The notes under the pieces are model-generated. The model did no database searches. It saw only the letters and a list, made by a program, of their open reading frames with translations, and was not told the DNA's origin. From Gillisella vitis (GTDB taxonomy: Bacteria; Pseudomonadota; Alphaproteobacteria; Rhizobiales; Rhizobiaceae), in contig NZ_JACHLU010000001.1 in NCBI RefSeq assembly GCF_014204625.1, forward strand, positions 434,001 through 498,000: DNA of 64,000 bases, given 5' to 3'. Below, piece after piece: positions 42,768 to 51,803 of this stretch. Made by a program: the position numbers and the translations under genes. Position 1 is the first letter of the stretch. Each line of letters opens with the position of its first letter.

Positions 42768-43827
42768 TTTGATGCGATTGATCTGGCTTTGCCTGTTCTG
42801 GATGCTCGGTGCCGGTTTTGCACTGGCGCAGGGCTTTGCCGGGCTTGGGTCCAGCGCCGGTGGTGGGTTTGCCGTGCCACAGGCGGGGCGTGTGTTGTCC
42901 TTTCCGCAGGATCATGGCCCGCACAATGATTTTCGCATTGAGTGGTGGTATGTCACCGCCAATCTGAAGGGGGCCGATGGGCGCGATTACGGGGTGCAGT
43001 GGACGCTGTTTCGCTCCGCCCTCGCCCCGGGCGACACATCCGGCTGGGATAGTCCGCAAATCTGGATGGCTCATGCGGCGCTCACAACTGCCAATCATCA
43101 TTACGTTGCCGAAAAATTTGCCAGAGGGGGCATCGGTCAGGCCGGTGTGATCGCCTCCCCTTTCAATGCCTGGATTGATGACTGGGCGATGACGGGGACT
43201 GCGACCTCTCAGGATGCCCTTTCAAAGATCAGTCTGACAGCACGTGGTGCCAGTTTCGGCTACGATCTCTCCCTTCAGGCTCATGGACCTTTGGTGTTAC
43301 AAGGCGATAAGGGCTATTCGGTCAAATCGGCATCAGGGCAGGCAAGCTATTATTATTCCCAGCCATTTTACGCGGTTGAAGGCACTCTGCACCTGCCAGA
43401 CGGGGATGTTGCCGTGACAGGCAAGGCGTGGGCGGACCGTGAATGGTCGTCACAACCCTTGAGCGCAGATCAAAAAGGCTGGGACTGGTTTTCGCTGCAT
43501 TTTGACGATGGCAGCAAACTGACGGGCTTTCACGTGCGCGGTAAAAACAGGGATGACGCCGTTGCCACATGGATCACCGCGGACGGGGCAACCCAATTGC
43601 TGAAGCCCGGCGCGTTGAAACTGACGCCACTCAAGCAGGTTTCCGTTGCGGGGCGTGATGTGCCCGTGGAATGGCGGCTGGAATTGCCGGAAAAGGGGCT
43701 GAACATTGTCACGCATCCGCTCAATGCACAAAGCTGGATGGCTGTTGCTTTTCCCTATTGGGAAGGGCCCATCAATTTTTCAGGAAGCCACAGCGGCGCT
43801 GGCTATCTGGAAATGACGGGGTATTGA
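42757..43827 (+). CDS. CrtC/AttH lipocalin-like periplasmic protein
   Basis: 356 residues with a signal peptide (hydrophobic 8-22, cleavage near ALA-QG). The EWWYVTANL motif near residue 62 and YGVQWTLFRSAL are the marks of the AttH/carotenoid 1,2-hydratase-like double lipocalin family. WADREWSSQPLSADQKGWDWFSLHF is also conserved. The start codon overlaps the permease stop; ATG 42772 is an alternative. Works with the FtsX-type exporter, presumably as a periplasmic carrier of a hydrophobic ligand; no carotenoid genes are nearby. Confidence 0.87.
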   Translation: MNGSLMRLIWLCLFWMLGAGFALAQGFAGLGSSAGGGFAVPQAGRVLSFPQDHGPHNDFRIEWWYVTANLKGADGRDYGVQWTLFRSALAPGDTSGWDSPQIWMAHAALTTANHHYVAEKFARGGIGQAGVIASPFNAWIDDWAMTGTATSQDALSKISLTARGASFGYDLSLQAHGPLVLQGDKGYSVKSASGQASYYYSQPFYAVEGTLHLPDGDVAVTGKAWADREWSSQPLSADQKGWDWFSLHFDDGSKLTGFHVRGKNRDDAVATWITADGATQLLKPGALKLTPLKQVSVAGRDVPVEWRLELPEKGLNIVTHPLNAQSWMAVAFPYWEGPINFSGSHSGAGYLEMTGY

Positions 43828-43862
43828 CCCCCCAGTCACGCTTTCACTTTTTGTCACCTGCG

Positions 43863-43878
43863 TGGCATATGAATTGCT
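43863..43878 (+). promoter_or_regulatory. Sigma-54-like promoter upstream of eutBC
   Basis: TGGCATATGAATTGCT has the GG (43864-43865) and GC (43876-43877) doublets with exactly 10 nt between them, as RpoN promoters need. The match to TGGCAC-N5-TTGCW is one base short in the -24 element. It lies 121 bp upstream of eutB, the only recognisable promoter in this 171-bp gap. Confidence 0.55.
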
Positions 43879-43998
43879 TTCTTGGATTTGTCGTAGGCCA
43901 TTGGCTCTACGCCATGATATTATTGCTTTGAAGATCAAGATAACGGCAAACACCGGGTCGGATTGCATGATTTCTGACCATGCTGACAGGGGATTATA

Positions 43999-45396
43999 AT
44001 GGCATCTTATTCGATCATCCTTGGGCGCGAACGGCATGTGTTCGATGATCTGAAGAGCCTGATGGCCTGTGCGTCAGTGCAGAAATCCGGCGATCAACTG
44101 GCCGGAATCGCAGCATCCAGCAATGAGCGGCGAGTGGCTGCCCGCTATCTGCTGGCCGATCTGCCGTTAAAGACATTTATGACTGAGGCCCTCATTCCCT
44201 ATGAAGCGGATGAGGTGACGCGGCTGATTGTCGATAGCCACAATGCTGCTGCTTTTGCCAGGGTTTCCCACATGACCGTCGGTCAGTTCCGTGACTGGCT
44301 GTTGTCATACGAAGCAACCACCGAGGTTCTGGCCGCGCTGGCTCCCGGTCTGACCCCTGAAATGGTGGCGGCCGTGTCTAAAATCATGCGCAATCATGAT
44401 CTGATTACGGTTGCGGCAAAATGCAGCGTCATCACCGGGTTTCGCTCCACGATTGGACTGTTTGGGCGTCTTTCCAGCCGGTTGCAGCCGAACCATCCCA
44501 CCGACGATCCTGAAGGCGTGGCAGGTTCCACTCTGGATGGATTGCTCTACGGCATTGGTGATGCCGTCATTGGCATCAATCCGGCTACCGATAATCTCGA
44601 TGCCTGTATGCGCTTGATGCACCTGTTTGATCGGTTGCGGGATCGCTTTGAAATTCCAACGCAATCCTGCGTTCTGACCCATGTGACCACATCAATTCAG
44701 GCCATTGAGGCGGGCGCGCCGCTGGATCTGGTGTTCCAGTCTGTGGCTGGCACTGAGCGCGCCAATCAGGGTTTCGGTGTCGATCTGGCTGTGCTGCATG
44801 AGGGGCGCGAGGCAGCCTTGTCTCTGAAGCGCGGCACCGTGGGCAACAATGTCATGTATCTGGAAACCGGACAGGGCAGCGCATTATCGGCAGATGCCCA
44901 TCATGGTGCGGATCAACAGACGCTTGAAGCGCGGGCCTATGCCGTTGCGCGGGCGGTGAAGCCGCTGCTGGTCAACACGGTCGTCGGTTTCATCGGGCCT
45001 GAATATCTCTATGATGCCAAGCAGATCATCCGCGCGGGTCTGGAAGACCATTTTTGCGGCAAGCTGTTGGGCGTGCCGATGGGCGTTGATGTCTGCTATA
45101 CCAACCATGCCGAAGCCGATCAGGATGATATGGACAATCTGATGGTGCTGCTGACCGTGGCCGGAGTGAATTTCCTGATTGCTGTGCCGGGTGCGGACGA
45201 TGTGATGCTGAATTACCAAAGCCTGTCCTATCACGACATTGTCGGGCTGCGGCATCAGTTTAACCGGCCGCCCGCGCCAGAGTTTGAAGCATGGCTGAAG
45301 CGCATGGGGTTGGTTGATCCTCTGGGCCGGCTGGCCCCGACGCCACAGGCCAATGCATTAGCGCGCAATCTCTTGTCCTATAAGGCTTCAGCATGA
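43999..45396 (+). CDS. eutB: Ethanolamine ammonia-lyase large subunit
   Basis: 465 residues, usual EutB length. Adenosylcobalamin-dependent conversion of ethanolamine to acetaldehyde and ammonia. Typical segments are DGLLYGIGDAVIGINPATDN, CVLTHVTTSIQAIEAGAPLDLVFQSVAGTE, FIGPEYLYDAKQIIRAGLEDHF and MGVDVCYTNHAEADQDDMDN, containing substrate and cofactor contacts. AGGGGA precedes the ATG. Coupled to eutC by a 4-bp overlap. No eut microcompartment, reactivase or permease gene is in view. Confidence 0.96.
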   Translation: MASYSIILGRERHVFDDLKSLMACASVQKSGDQLAGIAASSNERRVAARYLLADLPLKTFMTEALIPYEADEVTRLIVDSHNAAAFARVSHMTVGQFRDWLLSYEATTEVLAALAPGLTPEMVAAVSKIMRNHDLITVAAKCSVITGFRSTIGLFGRLSSRLQPNHPTDDPEGVAGSTLDGLLYGIGDAVIGINPATDNLDACMRLMHLFDRLRDRFEIPTQSCVLTHVTTSIQAIEAGAPLDLVFQSVAGTERANQGFGVDLAVLHEGREAALSLKRGTVGNNVMYLETGQGSALSADAHHGADQQTLEARAYAVARAVKPLLVNTVVGFIGPEYLYDAKQIIRAGLEDHFCGKLLGVPMGVDVCYTNHAEADQDDMDNLMVLLTVAGVNFLIAVPGADDVMLNYQSLSYHDIVGLRHQFNRPPAPEFEAWLKRMGLVDPLGRLAPTPQANALARNLLSYKASA

Positions 45397-46133
45397 GCAA
45401 TTCCGTTGATTTTGATCCCTTTGCTCGCTTTCGCAATGCCACCCGCGCGCGCATCGGCATTGGCCGAACAGGCGACGCCATGACGACGCAATCGGTGCTG
45501 GATTTTCAGCTTGCCCACGCCCGTGCCCGCGACGCAGTGCATGGAGAAGTGGATTTTGCTGAACTGTCTTCAGCCCTTGCTCCCACGGAAACGGTTCTGG
45601 TTCGATCTCTGGCCAAAGACCGGGCCACCTATCTGACCAGACCCGATCTTGGTCGCCGCCCCGATCCGGCTGATCTTCCCGCGCAAGCAGGCAGCTATGA
45701 TATTGCCTTTATCATTGCCGACGGCCTGTCGGCTGCGGCCGTACAACGACATGCAGCAGCGGTCTACAAAGCAACAGCGCGTCGGCTTGGTGGTTTTTCC
45801 ATTGCCCCGGTCATTCTGGGTCAGCAGGCGCGGGTGGCTTTTGGCGATGAGGCCGCCGCCGCTTATGGCGCGCAGGTGGCGATTGTGCTGGTGGGCGAAA
45901 GACCGGGCCTGAGTGTGCCTGATAGTCTGGGGGCCTATATTACCTTTGCGCCGAAACCTGGCTGCCGCGATAGTGCGCGCAATTGCATCTCCAACATTCA
46001 CGATGATGGCTTGAGCTATGAAATGGCCGCCGAAAAAATTGCATGGCTGACCAAAGAGTCGCTGCGCCTGAAGCTTTCGGGCGTAGAGCTGAAAGAAAAC
46101 GCCGGTGATGCTGACCTGTTGGGTGCCAATTAA
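45393..46133 (+). CDS. eutC: Ethanolamine ammonia-lyase small subunit
   Basis: 246 residues. Binds the lower part of adenosylcobalamin in the complex with EutB. Family markers are RTGDAMTTQSVLDFQLAHARARDAVH, YLTRPDLGRRPD, GLSAAAVQRHA, ERPGLSVPDSLGAYITFAP and CISNIHDDGLSYEMAAEKI. It starts inside the eutB stop. Convergent with the glycan cluster after a 50-bp gap; no clear hairpin was seen there. Confidence 0.96.
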   Translation: MSNSVDFDPFARFRNATRARIGIGRTGDAMTTQSVLDFQLAHARARDAVHGEVDFAELSSALAPTETVLVRSLAKDRATYLTRPDLGRRPDPADLPAQAGSYDIAFIIADGLSAAAVQRHAAAVYKATARRLGGFSIAPVILGQQARVAFGDEAAAAYGAQVAIVLVGERPGLSVPDSLGAYITFAPKPGCRDSARNCISNIHDDGLSYEMAAEKIAWLTKESLRLKLSGVELKENAGDADLLGAN

Positions 46134-46183
46134 CACTCCCGCCTGTCAAAGTTTATCAGGGAAAACCCGATTCCACTTTACGG

Positions 46184-47332
46184 TCAAATGGTGTCGGCAT
46201 TCCCAAGGGCTTGAATGAGGGTATCCGCGACCATATCCACGTTGGCTTCACTCATCTGGGGAAAGAGCGGCAAAGTCAGAATCCGGGAGGCGATACTGTC
46301 GAGCCGTGGTAGGCTGGCGGCACCGGAGTCCTTGGCATAGATGCTGAACTGGTGAACAGGCGGATAGTGAATACTGGTCTGGACGCCTTCTGCGGCCATG
46401 CATTTCATCACCTGTTCGCGGCTCACCCCAAGGGGCAGAATAACCACAAACAGATGAAACGCGGACTCATCCCGATCCAGAAAAGGAATGGTCAAACCAT
46501 CGACTTTGCTCAGGAGCGAGCGGTAGCGGCGGACAAGTTCACCGCGCCGCCGGTTAATCTCGTCAAGACGATGCAGCTGTGCAAGGCCCAGCGCTGCACG
46601 CATATCGTCAAAGCGCGCATTATAACCAGCGGCTTCAACGTCATAGCTGAAAGCATGCCCTCGAAAGCGATCCCAGGAGCCGGTGGTCATCCCATGGGAA
46701 CGCAGCAGCCGTATTTGGGCCGCCAAATCACTGTCATTGGTCGTGATCATTCCACCTTCTCCGGTGGTGATATTCTTGTTGCCAAAGAATGAGAAGCAAC
46801 CGATTTTTCCGATCGACCCAAGCGGCACGCCGCGATAGGTTGCGCCCGGAGCATGGGCGCAATCTTCGATGATTGACACTCCGCTTCCCTGTGCCAGCGC
46901 AACAATATCATCCATCTGTGCGGCATAACCTGCGTAATGCACCACGGAGATAGCCTTCGTCCGCTCGGTCAATTTCCGCTGGATGTCAGATGGATCAATC
47001 GTCAAATCATGCTCTGAGCAAACATCGCAAAAGATGACACGAGCCCCAAGCGCGTGCGCAGCGTTTGCAGTGGCAACAAAGGTGAGCGATGGCACGATGA
47101 CGTCATCGCCCGGCCCGACACCCAGTGCACGATAGGCCAGTTGCAAGGCCATTGTGCAATTCGAAACGGCAAGCGCATGGTCAACCATAACCTTTGCGGC
47201 AAACGCGGCTTCAAATTGTGCCGTTCGCTCTCCAGATGTAATCCATCCAGATCGCAAAACATCGCTGACAGCGTCAATCTCGTCTTCACCAATAACCGTG
47301 CTGGCCAGCGGAATTTTCCAGTTTGTCATCAT
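46184..47332 (-). CDS. DegT/DnrJ/EryC1/StrS sugar aminotransferase
   Basis: 382 residues, PLP-dependent fold I transaminase acting on nucleotide-linked 4-keto sugars. GWITSGERTAQFEAAFA is the family opening. The PLP-binding lysine is in FSFFGNKNITTGEGGM (about residue 185), with EDCAHAPGATYRG before it. The 4-bp overlap with the nucleotidyltransferase gene and the LegB-type dehydratase two genes upstream suggest a 4-amino-4,6-dideoxy sugar product (LegC/PerA-like step). Last gene of the glycan operon. Confidence 0.92.
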   Translation of the reverse strand: MMTNWKIPLASTVIGEDEIDAVSDVLRSGWITSGERTAQFEAAFAAKVMVDHALAVSNCTMALQLAYRALGVGPGDDVIVPSLTFVATANAAHALGARVIFCDVCSEHDLTIDPSDIQRKLTERTKAISVVHYAGYAAQMDDIVALAQGSGVSIIEDCAHAPGATYRGVPLGSIGKIGCFSFFGNKNITTGEGGMITTNDSDLAAQIRLLRSHGMTTGSWDRFRGHAFSYDVEAAGYNARFDDMRAALGLAQLHRLDEINRRRGELVRRYRSLLSKVDGLTIPFLDRDESAFHLFVVILPLGVSREQVMKCMAAEGVQTSIHYPPVHQFSIYAKDSGAASLPRLDSIASRILTLPLFPQMSEANVDMVADTLIQALGNADTI

Positions 47333-48030
47333 GCGCCCAATCCACCGTCACCAAACAGCGCCTGAGCTTTGGCATAATCTTCTGGTCGGCCAATATCGAG
47401 CCATGAAGCATCCGTTGCATAAGCCCCCACATGCTCTCCGGCAGCCAGCAATCTTAAAACGAGATCCGGGAAATCCAGATAGTCACCTTTTGTAATAAAC
47501 TTGAGGGCGCGTGGCTCATAGACGTAGATACCCATCGAAACATCGAGATTGAGCTTCGGTTTTTCACGATAGCCAACAATTCTCTCGCCGGAAATGTCCA
47601 GCACGCCCAGATCGATTGCAACTTCCTTCTGATGGACAGCAATTGTCACCGCAGCACCACTGGCCTTGTGGTGAGCAATAAGATCGGCAATATCAATCGT
47701 GGTCATCACGTCGCCGTTCATCACCAAAAAAGGTGTGTCCAGCCCTGCAATATCGGCCAGCGGCCCTGCGGTCCCGCCCGGTTTTTCATCACGGGCATAG
47801 CTTATATCAAGCAGCGCCCTGAGCGACGGATTGCCTTCAATATAAGCCATGATCATTTCAGCGAAGTGATCGATCGACAAAATCACTTCGTGCACGCCGG
47901 CAGCGGCCAGTCTGCGCAGAATGATCTCCAGCACAGCCTGATGGCCAACCGGCACAAGAGGCTTGGGAAAAGCAACGGTAAAAGGGTGCAGGCGGCGGCC
48001 TTTACCGCCAGCAAGAATAACAGCCTTCAT
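47329..48030 (-). CDS. Sugar-1-phosphate nucleotidyltransferase
   Basis: 233 residues. The N-terminal nucleotide-binding motif is LAGGKGRRLHPFTVAFPKPLVP in outline (G9-R12), and metal-site aspartate is in LVMNGDVMTTID. It most resembles mannose-1-phosphate guanylyltransferase-like and HddC/PtmE-like enzymes. Activates a sugar phosphate for the dehydratase and aminotransferase encoded beside it. The nucleotide (GDP, CDP or other) cannot be read from the sequence. Confidence 0.9.
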   Translation of the reverse strand: MKAVILAGGKGRRLHPFTVAFPKPLVPVGHQAVLEIILRRLAAAGVHEVILSIDHFAEMIMAYIEGNPSLRALLDISYARDEKPGGTAGPLADIAGLDTPFLVMNGDVMTTIDIADLIAHHKASGAAVTIAVHQKEVAIDLGVLDISGERIVGYREKPKLNLDVSMGIYVYEPRALKFITKGDYLDFPDLVLRLLAAGEHVGAYATDASWLDIGRPEDYAKAQALFGDGGLGA

Positions 48031-49022
48031 GGGAGGAGCCTTTCAGGATGAAATGTTGCAAGATTGGCACGAACAAAGCTTATCGTTCGCCTTAATCCCT
48101 CATCCAGGGAAACCTCAGGGCGCCAGCCGAGCATTGCGGCTGCTTGCCCTGCATCGGCGCAGAGCCGTTCTACCTCGCTTCGCTCTGGCCGCAGACGCTC
48201 TGGATCATGTTCCAGCTCTGCCGTGCACCCCTCCTCCGCCAGAAGAGCCAACAGGCGCTTTGCCAACGCGCCTATTGCAATTTCTTTGCCATTGCCAAGG
48301 TTGAAGGTCTTTCCAAGGGCGTCATCACTAGCACCTGATGCTGCAATCATGCCTTGTGCCGTATCTGTTACAAACGTCAGATCCCGCGTTGGTGTCAAAG
48401 CACCTATTCTGACTTTGCCGGTGGTCAGTGCCTGAACGATAATCGAGGGAATGATGGCACGCATGGATTGCCTTGGGCCATAGGTATTAAAGGGTCTCAC
48501 GGTGACAAGCGGGACACCAAACGCACGATGATAGCTTGTGGCGGCCTGATCTGCTCCAATTTTGGACGCAGAATATGGTGACTGACCAATAATCGGATGG
48601 CTTTCAGGGATAGGAACCTGTTGCGCCGTACCATAGCATTCGCTGGTTGAAACATGAACGAAGCGATCAACGCCTTGCTGCCGGGCGGCCTCAAGCACAT
48701 GCAGCGTCCCCATGGTGTTGGTCTCAAAGAAGGAGTGCGGCGCAATGTAGGAATAGGGAATGGAAATCAACGCAGCGAGATGAAAAATTGTCCCGCAGCC
48801 ACGCATGGCCTCGCGCACAGACCAAGGGTCGGTGACATCACCGAAGACAATGTCAACCTCACGCCGAAGATGAGGCGGCAGCAGGTCAAGATGACCGGCC
48901 GTCCCCCTGCCGTTATAGCGAACATAGGCACGCACGCGATCACCGCTTTCCAGCAATTGCGTGACGAGATGACTACCGATAAAACCACTGGCACCGGTAA
49001 CGAGAGTGCTTCGACCAGGCAT
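48027..49022 (-). CDS. NAD-dependent sugar-nucleotide 4,6-dehydratase/epimerase, LegB-like
   Basis: 331 residues, extended short-chain dehydrogenase. The NAD motif is TGASGFIGSH (about 8-17) and the catalytic YSASK is near residue 155, preceded by STSECYG. Segments GDVTDPWSVREAMRGCGTIFHLAALISIPYSY and SPYSASKIGADQ in outline match the LegB group (GDP-GlcNAc 4,6-dehydratase of the legionaminic acid route) better than GalE or RmlB. The remaining legionaminic genes (LegG, LegI, LegF) are absent, so the end product is more likely an amino-dideoxyhexose. Confidence 0.85.
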   Translation of the reverse strand: MPGRSTLVTGASGFIGSHLVTQLLESGDRVRAYVRYNGRGTAGHLDLLPPHLRREVDIVFGDVTDPWSVREAMRGCGTIFHLAALISIPYSYIAPHSFFETNTMGTLHVLEAARQQGVDRFVHVSTSECYGTAQQVPIPESHPIIGQSPYSASKIGADQAATSYHRAFGVPLVTVRPFNTYGPRQSMRAIIPSIIVQALTTGKVRIGALTPTRDLTFVTDTAQGMIAASGASDDALGKTFNLGNGKEIAIGALAKRLLALLAEEGCTAELEHDPERLRPERSEVERLCADAGQAAAMLGWRPEVSLDEGLRRTISFVRANLATFHPERLLP

Positions 49023-49040
49023 TTCGAGAATTCCTTTGCT

Positions 49041-50108
49041 TCAGGCGGCTGACAAAGCCAGGCGGTAAAGATCGATCAGGGACGTCACGGCAGCAGCAGG
49101 CTGACAGTGTTGTGCAACCGTTGCTCTTCTGGCGGCAGCAAACCCCGCCATATTGCCGTAATCCTCATAGATACCCGCGAGCGCATCGATGATCTGGCTT
49201 TGGTGACACGGATCGACAAGACGGCAGAGTCGGGGATCGGACACAAGTTGCGGAGCGCCGCTTATGCGCGACATGACAACGGGAATCCCACCCCAGAGCG
49301 CTTCCAGAAACGCATAAGGCAAGCCTTCAAAAAGACTGGGAAACACTGCGGCATCATATTGATCGATGTCCAATGTCGAATGATCGGCATATGGGCCGCG
49401 AAGATGCACACGCTCGCCCTCACCGCAACTGATGATCAATTGCTCCAGAACCGGCTGGAGAGGACCGCTGCCCCAAATATCAAGCTCCAATGGACCAAAC
49501 CTCTGCCGCAGCACCGCCATGGATTCGATGAGAGACGTCCAGCCTTTCTCGACAGACAGCCTTCCCCAGCCCACGAGGCGAAGCGATGGGGTCTGGCGAT
49601 TCCACAACTTTCGGTCTTTTGGAAAAAAGCAAACCGGAGTGGTGACCGTTGATGGCCCTCGATAACCAAATCTGCGCTCCATATTGCCAACAGCCCGCAG
49701 GCTGAAACAATGAAGGGCGACCAGTTGGGTCACAGCCTTTGCCATATCCGGTCCATAGATTGGCCAATAGCACCGCTCACTCCCATCACTTGGCTCAGTG
49801 CCAACCATCGGAGGTCGATCACCGATTGCTGCATAGGCGATGGCCGTCTGCTCCATGGGAATGGCATGAACGAGATCGGGACGCAGCCTGTCGACATGAT
49901 GGCGCAGCTCTGTCAGAGGATCTTTGCCAGCAGGCGTCATTGTCAGATTCTCGCCAAGTTCAGCGTGCCAACGCTCATGAATGTCGTCAGCGGCCAGAAA
50001 AACGGACGCATCAATGCCAGCAAGTCGCAGGCCACGGCAAAGGCTGGTGATAAAGGTTTCACAACCACCAAGAGATCGAAGCCATTCGGCCAGAATGAGC
50101 ACTTTCAC
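49041..50108 (-). CDS. Glycosyltransferase family 4
   Basis: 355 residues, GT-B fold. The N-terminal EWLRSLGGCETFITSLCRGL is an acceptor-side glycine motif. The C-terminal nucleotide-sugar site is FEGLPYAFLEALWGGIPVVMS with the E-x7-E pattern, after VGWGRLSVEKGW. Cytoplasmic or membrane-associated transfer of a sugar in building the glycan. 18 bp after it comes the LegB-like gene, and it overlaps the upstream gene by 4 bp. Confidence 0.9.
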   Translation of the reverse strand: MKVLILAEWLRSLGGCETFITSLCRGLRLAGIDASVFLAADDIHERWHAELGENLTMTPAGKDPLTELRHHVDRLRPDLVHAIPMEQTAIAYAAIGDRPPMVGTEPSDGSERCYWPIYGPDMAKAVTQLVALHCFSLRAVGNMERRFGYRGPSTVTTPVCFFPKDRKLWNRQTPSLRLVGWGRLSVEKGWTSLIESMAVLRQRFGPLELDIWGSGPLQPVLEQLIISCGEGERVHLRGPYADHSTLDIDQYDAAVFPSLFEGLPYAFLEALWGGIPVVMSRISGAPQLVSDPRLCRLVDPCHQSQIIDALAGIYEDYGNMAGFAAARRATVAQHCQPAAAVTSLIDLYRLALSAA

Positions 50109-51052
50109 AGCCAGCGTTTCCTTATCCGGGCCAGAACCGGGTTATGCGCGGTATGATCTGGCACATTGTTTGTGATCGGAATCTGACGCCTCGCCAGCTC
50201 CCATAAAAACCTGTCAATTCTTTCCCTGTCAGGCGTGAAATTCAGCGCATCGGGGATAGAATTTTGATTGCCATCCCATTCCCAGCAGACACCTTTGCCA
50301 GAGAAAATTCCCCGTCCCATGGCCGCAGCCGGAACACCAAGAGCCATGGCCTCAATCAACGTCGTTGAATTGCATGACAGAACCAGCCTCGCCCGTTTGA
50401 TCCAGTCGCCAACCAGACCCTCACGATGCAGCGCGCCATGCCGGCATTGATACTCCAGCGGATCGAAGGGATGAGGACGCACCACGAGGGGGATTCCAGA
50501 AAATGCATTCTCAATCGTATCAATGAGTTGCTGCATCTCGCGGAAAGGCGAAGCCCGCTGAATAACCGTATCCGAGGGCACCTGAAGGCACAGCAGCACA
50601 AAACCCTCGGCCTCGGAGGGTTGATCAGCCGTGAGTGCCATCTGCCGATAGGCCTCGATGCTTGCGTTCAGTGCCACATCATTGACTGGACCTAGCTGCT
50701 CAAACGTCATGGCATGGAGCGTGCTCTGGTCTGCAAGGCCGCGTTCATCAAGATAGATATATGCACTTTGAGGCAGCCAGGCATTTTCAGCGAAAACAGT
50801 CGGCGCGAGCGATGGTGCCAGCCGGTAACGCGCATTGAGAGTTTTCCGAGGCTCATCGGTGGTCTCACTGCCGTATTGGATGACCAGATCGGGCGCAAAA
50901 TCCGAAAGCATGGGCGCATAATCATCATCGCGCACATCAAACTCGACGATATGGTCAAAGTGCAAACCTGCTGCAATCGCCTGACGCAGCCGTTGCGTCT
51001 GAAAGGCATAGCCTGTCAAGGCCAGCCGCGTTTCACGCACATGCACCACCAT
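50105..51052 (-). CDS. Capsular polysaccharide (KpsS/LipB-like) biosynthesis protein
   Basis: 315 residues from ATG 51050-51052, next to GGGAGG; GTG codons at 51049 and 51046 give better spacing. The longer frame overlaps the GT2 gene fully and is unlikely. FVLLCLQVPSDTVIQRASPF, PLVVRPHPFDPLEY and LSCNSTTLIEAMALGVPA resemble the capsule Kdo-transferase-like (KpsS/KpsC) GT-B group. Function as a glycosyltransferase is inferred; assignment is less secure than for its neighbours. Confidence 0.7.
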   Translation of the reverse strand: MVVHVRETRLALTGYAFQTQRLRQAIAAGLHFDHIVEFDVRDDDYAPMLSDFAPDLVIQYGSETTDEPRKTLNARYRLAPSLAPTVFAENAWLPQSAYIYLDERGLADQSTLHAMTFEQLGPVNDVALNASIEAYRQMALTADQPSEAEGFVLLCLQVPSDTVIQRASPFREMQQLIDTIENAFSGIPLVVRPHPFDPLEYQCRHGALHREGLVGDWIKRARLVLSCNSTTLIEAMALGVPAAAMGRGIFSGKGVCWEWDGNQNSIPDALNFTPDRERIDRFLWELARRQIPITNNVPDHTAHNPVLARIRKRWL

Positions 51053-51803
51053 AGCCTCCCAGATAATAATTGAGGCTGACATGTTCGGTGCAGCCAAACT
51101 GAAAACCGGCGGCCTGGGCATCTCGACAGAAAAGATAATCCTCGCTGAACTGATAGATCATTTCGCGGGGCGTCGCAGTTTCACAGAACCGGACCCGCTC
51201 AAAGACATGCCGGCGCATCATCCATTCACTGGAATCGATGTGGTTGAGGTCGCCGGCTGCATCCGGTATCCGATCGCGGATGATCGCGCTTCCGGCCTCG
51301 AAAAAACCTTCGGCTGCCAACAGATCGAAGACTTCTCTGGCGATGACCGGACGATGCGATATGACCCAGGGATAAGAATAGAGGGGGATGGGCCTGTCGT
51401 GCTCATCAAGCATTCGTCGCCAGCTGAAAGCAATATCGAGCGCGGGTTTTGCTGACAGCAACTCGGCAAGACTGGCAATGTGATCTGCGTCGAATGTATT
51501 GTCATCATCAAGATGGGCAACCAGAGGCGCAACACTTTCTGCCACACCAAGATTGCGCAAGCGACCCGTTCGTACTGGCTGATACGCGGTTTCGATCGGT
51601 CGCAGATCATTTCGGAAGCGGGCACCATATCTTCGGCACAGGTTCGCAACGTCCGCTTCGATGTCGGGCGGCAGATGATCACCGACCACCCAATGTTCAA
51701 TCGAACCTTGATACGTCTGCTGCGAGACGGAATTGAGGCACCGTTCAAGACCGGCCATACGGCCAATTGTCGGTGTAATGACTGCGACGCTGTCCATTGT
51801 CAC
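51033..51803 (-). CDS. Glycosyltransferase family 2
   Basis: 256 residues, GT-A fold. It opens VAVITPTIGRMAGLERCLNSV and has the metal-binding HLDDDNTFDADHI (DxD-type) near residue 95. The middle has RTGRLRNLGVA, the usual GT2 nucleotide-binding continuation. It overlaps the HAD gene by 4 bp and the KpsS-like gene by 20 bp, so translation is coupled. Confidence 0.9.
   Translation of the reverse strand: MTMDSVAVITPTIGRMAGLERCLNSVSQQTYQGSIEHWVVGDHLPPDIEADVANLCRRYGARFRNDLRPIETAYQPVRTGRLRNLGVAESVAPLVAHLDDDNTFDADHIASLAELLSAKPALDIAFSWRRMLDEHDRPIPLYSYPWVISHRPVIAREVFDLLAAEGFFEAGSAIIRDRIPDAAGDLNHIDSSEWMMRRHVFERVRFCETATPREMIYQFSEDYLFCRDAQAAGFQFGCTEHVSLNYYLGGYGGACA

Noticed and set aside
46134..46183. 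Terminator between eutC and the aminotransferase gene
   Set aside because: No inverted repeat with a convincing stem was seen in the 50-bp gap.
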